A DNA stretch of 32,161 nucleotides from Lachnospiraceae bacterium. Lineage in GTDB: Bacteria; Bacillota; Clostridia; Lachnospirales; Lachnospiraceae. The translations under genes and the position numbers were made by a program. The notes under the pieces were generated by a model that did not search any database, was not told the DNA's origin, and saw only the letters and a list, made by a program, of their open reading frames with translations. Positions 31,171-32,161 of the stretch are shown one piece after another (the first letter of the stretch is position 1; each line of letters opens with the position of its first letter). The stretch is from assembly GCA_017428265.1 (NCBI GenBank), contig JAFRRD010000034.1, positions 1-32,161 on the forward strand, read 5' to 3'.

Positions 31171-31200
31171 AAAAACGACATGCCGGAACATGTCGTTTTT
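31171..31200 (-). terminator. Terminator of tRNA-Leu, bidirectional with azlCD
   Basis: AAAAACGACATG (31171-31182) and CATGTCGTTTTT (31189-31200), a 12-bp perfect stem with T-runs both ways. It lies 6 bp past tRNA-Leu and also downstream of azlD. A GGACCC/GGGTCC hairpin at 31139-31162 precedes it on the azlD side. Confidence 0.9.
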
Positions 31201-31206
31201 CATATC

Positions 31207-31288
31207 TGCGGTCTGAGGGACTCGAACCCTTACATCTTTCGATACAGGAACCTAAATCCTGCGCGTCTGCCAGTTTCGCCAAGACCGC
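31207..31288 (-). tRNA. tRNA-Leu (TAG)
   Basis: 82 nt. Acceptor GCGGTCT/AGACCGC, discriminator A, anticodon loop TTTAGGT (anticodon TAG), variable arm TGTATCGAAAGATGTA typical of class II Leu, T-arm GGGTTCGAGTCCC. Confidence 0.93.
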
Positions 31289-31297
31289 GGAAAAAGC

Positions 31298-31325
31298 AAA
31301 AGCGCCTTGATGGCAAGGCGCTTTT
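31298..31325 (-). terminator. Terminator-like hairpin between tRNA-Arg and tRNA-Leu
   Basis: AAAAGCGCCTTG (31298-31309) pairs with CAAGGCGCTTTT (31314-31325). On the minus strand it follows tRNA-Arg by 1 nt and ends 9 nt before tRNA-Leu, leaving no room for a separate tRNA-Leu promoter. Confidence 0.85.
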
Positions 31326-31326
31326 C

Positions 31327-31400
31327 TGTGCGTTAGAGGATTCGAACCCCCGACCTTTTGGTCCGTAGCCAAACGCTCTATCCAGCTGAGCTAAACGCAC
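31327..31400 (-). tRNA. tRNA-Arg (ACG)
   Basis: 74 nt. Acceptor GTGCGTT/AACGCAC, anticodon stem TTTGG/CCAAA with loop CTACGGA (anticodon ACG), T-arm GGGGGTTCGAATCCTC. No CCA encoded. Confidence 0.93.
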
Positions 31401-31424
31401 CCGCTCCCAAAAGGGGCAAAGCGT

Positions 31425-31453
31425 ATATTACCGCGGCAAAGCGGGATTGTCAA
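31425..31453 (-). promoter_or_regulatory. Promoter of the tRNA-Arg/tRNA-Leu unit
   Basis: On the minus strand TTGACA (31453-31448), a 17-bp spacer and TAATAT (31430-31425), 24 bp before tRNA-Arg. Confidence 0.88.
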
Positions 31454-31623
31454 GAGGTTTGCGAGAGATTTTTGTAATTTTTTTCGGAAAAACGGCAAGG
31501 TGCGGATGAGCGGTCGGGGGGAAACGGGCGGTAAAGGAACAGCCCCTTGCGGCCGCCCCGTGCGGCAGCAGCCGGTGAGGGCCGCGGCTGTTTGCAGGGG
31601 CTGCGGAAACAGGCATTTTTTGC

Positions 31624-31652
31624 GTGACAGGGGGACGGAGGTGTGCTATACT
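31624..31652 (+). promoter_or_regulatory. Promoter of the Mrp/NBP35 gene
   Basis: GTGACA (31624-31629), a 17-bp spacer and TATACT (31647-31652). TGACAGGGGGACGG inside it is shared with the 32-nt dispersed repeat. Confidence 0.65.
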
Positions 31653-31692
31653 GTTCTGCGGATTTTTCTACAATTATGAATGGAGGCTTGCA

Positions 31693-32161
31693 ATGGCCAG
31701 AGAATGCGATAATACGAGCTGCAGCAGAGAGAGCTGCGAGGGATGCCCGTCCGCGGGCGGAAATGCGGATCTGTCGGCGCCGATGAACAAGGACAGCCAC
31801 ATCAAAAAGGTGATCGGCATCGTCAGCGGCAAGGGCGGCGTGGGGAAATCCTCCGTGACGGCCCTGCTGGCGGTAGCGCTCCGCCGGATGGGATACAGCG
31901 TCGGGATCCTGGACGCGGACGTGACCGGTCCGTCCATTCCGCACCTGTTCGGTGTGCGGGAGCAGCTGGGCGCCGTGGGAGAGGAGATCGTGCCGGCGCA
32001 GACCGTGACCGGGATCGGGATCGTCTCCGTGAACCTGGTGCTGCAGGATACCACCGCCCCCGTGATCTGGCGCGGCCCGATCCTGGGCGGCGTCATCAGA
32101 CAGTTCTGGAGCGACGTGCTCTGGGGCGACCTGGACTACCTGCTGGTGGACATGCCCCCCG
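31693..32161 (+). CDS. mrp: Mrp/NBP35-family iron-sulfur cluster carrier ATPase (3' partial)
   Basis: 156 codons are visible; the gene runs off the window. An N-terminal Cys cluster (CDNTSC...SCEGC) precedes the deviant Walker A GKGGVGKSS of the MinD/Mrp class, then GILDADVTGPSIPHLFG and the start of the switch region YLLVDMPP. These match Mrp/NBP35 proteins, which carry Fe-S clusters and use ATP in the cytoplasm. GGAGG lies 6 nt before the ATG. The N-terminal four-Cys segment is a likely cluster site. Confidence 0.9.
   Translation, partial: MARECDNTSCSRESCEGCPSAGGNADLSAPMNKDSHIKKVIGIVSGKGGVGKSSVTALLAVALRRMGYSVGILDADVTGPSIPHLFGVREQLGAVGEEIVPAQTVTGIGIVSVNLVLQDTTAPVIWRGPILGGVIRQFWSDVLWGDLDYLLVDMPP

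Overview
The window looks like chromosomal DNA of a GC-rich member of the Bacillota, most likely an uncultured gut Clostridia. The evidence is a sortase-anchored repeat adhesin, strong AGGAGG ribosome sites, TTGACA/TATAAT-type promoters, tRNA genes without an encoded CCA end, an AzlCD exporter, and an Mrp/NBP35 ATPase with an N-terminal Cys cluster. No species can be named from the sequence alone.

Layout. (1) 1-5.7 kb: two surface-protein genes. The first is a 5'-truncated sortase substrate built of near-identical 489-bp pilin-type isopeptide repeats. The second is a secreted thioester-domain-like/CnaB protein behind a consensus promoter. (2) 5.8-14.3 kb: mostly minus-strand housekeeping genes with several unusual fusions. 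These are NifX-like + Cys/His linker + SlyD-type prolyl isomerase; ParB-like + GH13 alpha-glucosidase with an internal ribosome site at the domain junction; a flavodoxin; an HMA/ZIP metal operon behind a promoter with a palindromic operator; a membrane protein; a metallophosphoesterase; and a GNAT + AlkD-like fusion. (3) 14.56-29.56 kb: an integrated mobilizable element of about 15 kb. It has an integrase, Xis-like HTH proteins, ParB, a MobA relaxase with a MobC-like partner, a candidate oriT, a RepA-type helicase and a long structured RNA leader, but no type IV secretion genes. Its cargo is an HTH-AAA-nuclease gene, an HNH endonuclease, a creatininase-family amidohydrolase, a C69 dipeptidase and a decayed serine recombinase. 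(4) 29.6-32.16 kb: tRNA-Glu, tRNA-Pro, azlCD, tRNA-Leu, tRNA-Arg and the start of an mrp/NBP35 gene.

Three observations stand out. The element splits a host tRNA-Ser(CGA) gene in the anticodon loop: the 54-nt left and 43-nt right fragments share an 11-bp core and add up to exactly one 86-nt tRNA, and a complete replacement copy lies inside the element. The HTH-AAA-nuclease gene is preceded by six copies of ATTTCCGAT spaced 21, 19, 11, 21 and 21 bp apart, on one helical face and overlapping its own promoter. The 1.2 kb upstream of the RepA-type helicase has no gene. It holds a promoter, a roughly 170-nt terminated RNA, and a tandemly duplicated structured module of about 200 nt with boxA-like motifs, which suggests a replication or antitermination control region.

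How the element probably works: Int, Xis and the terminal TTCTTGCA sites handle integration and excision. MobC/MobA acting at the candidate oriT would allow transfer by a helper conjugation system. The helicase and ParB would maintain the circular form. The nucleases are plausible defence cargo and the two hydrolases plausible metabolic cargo.
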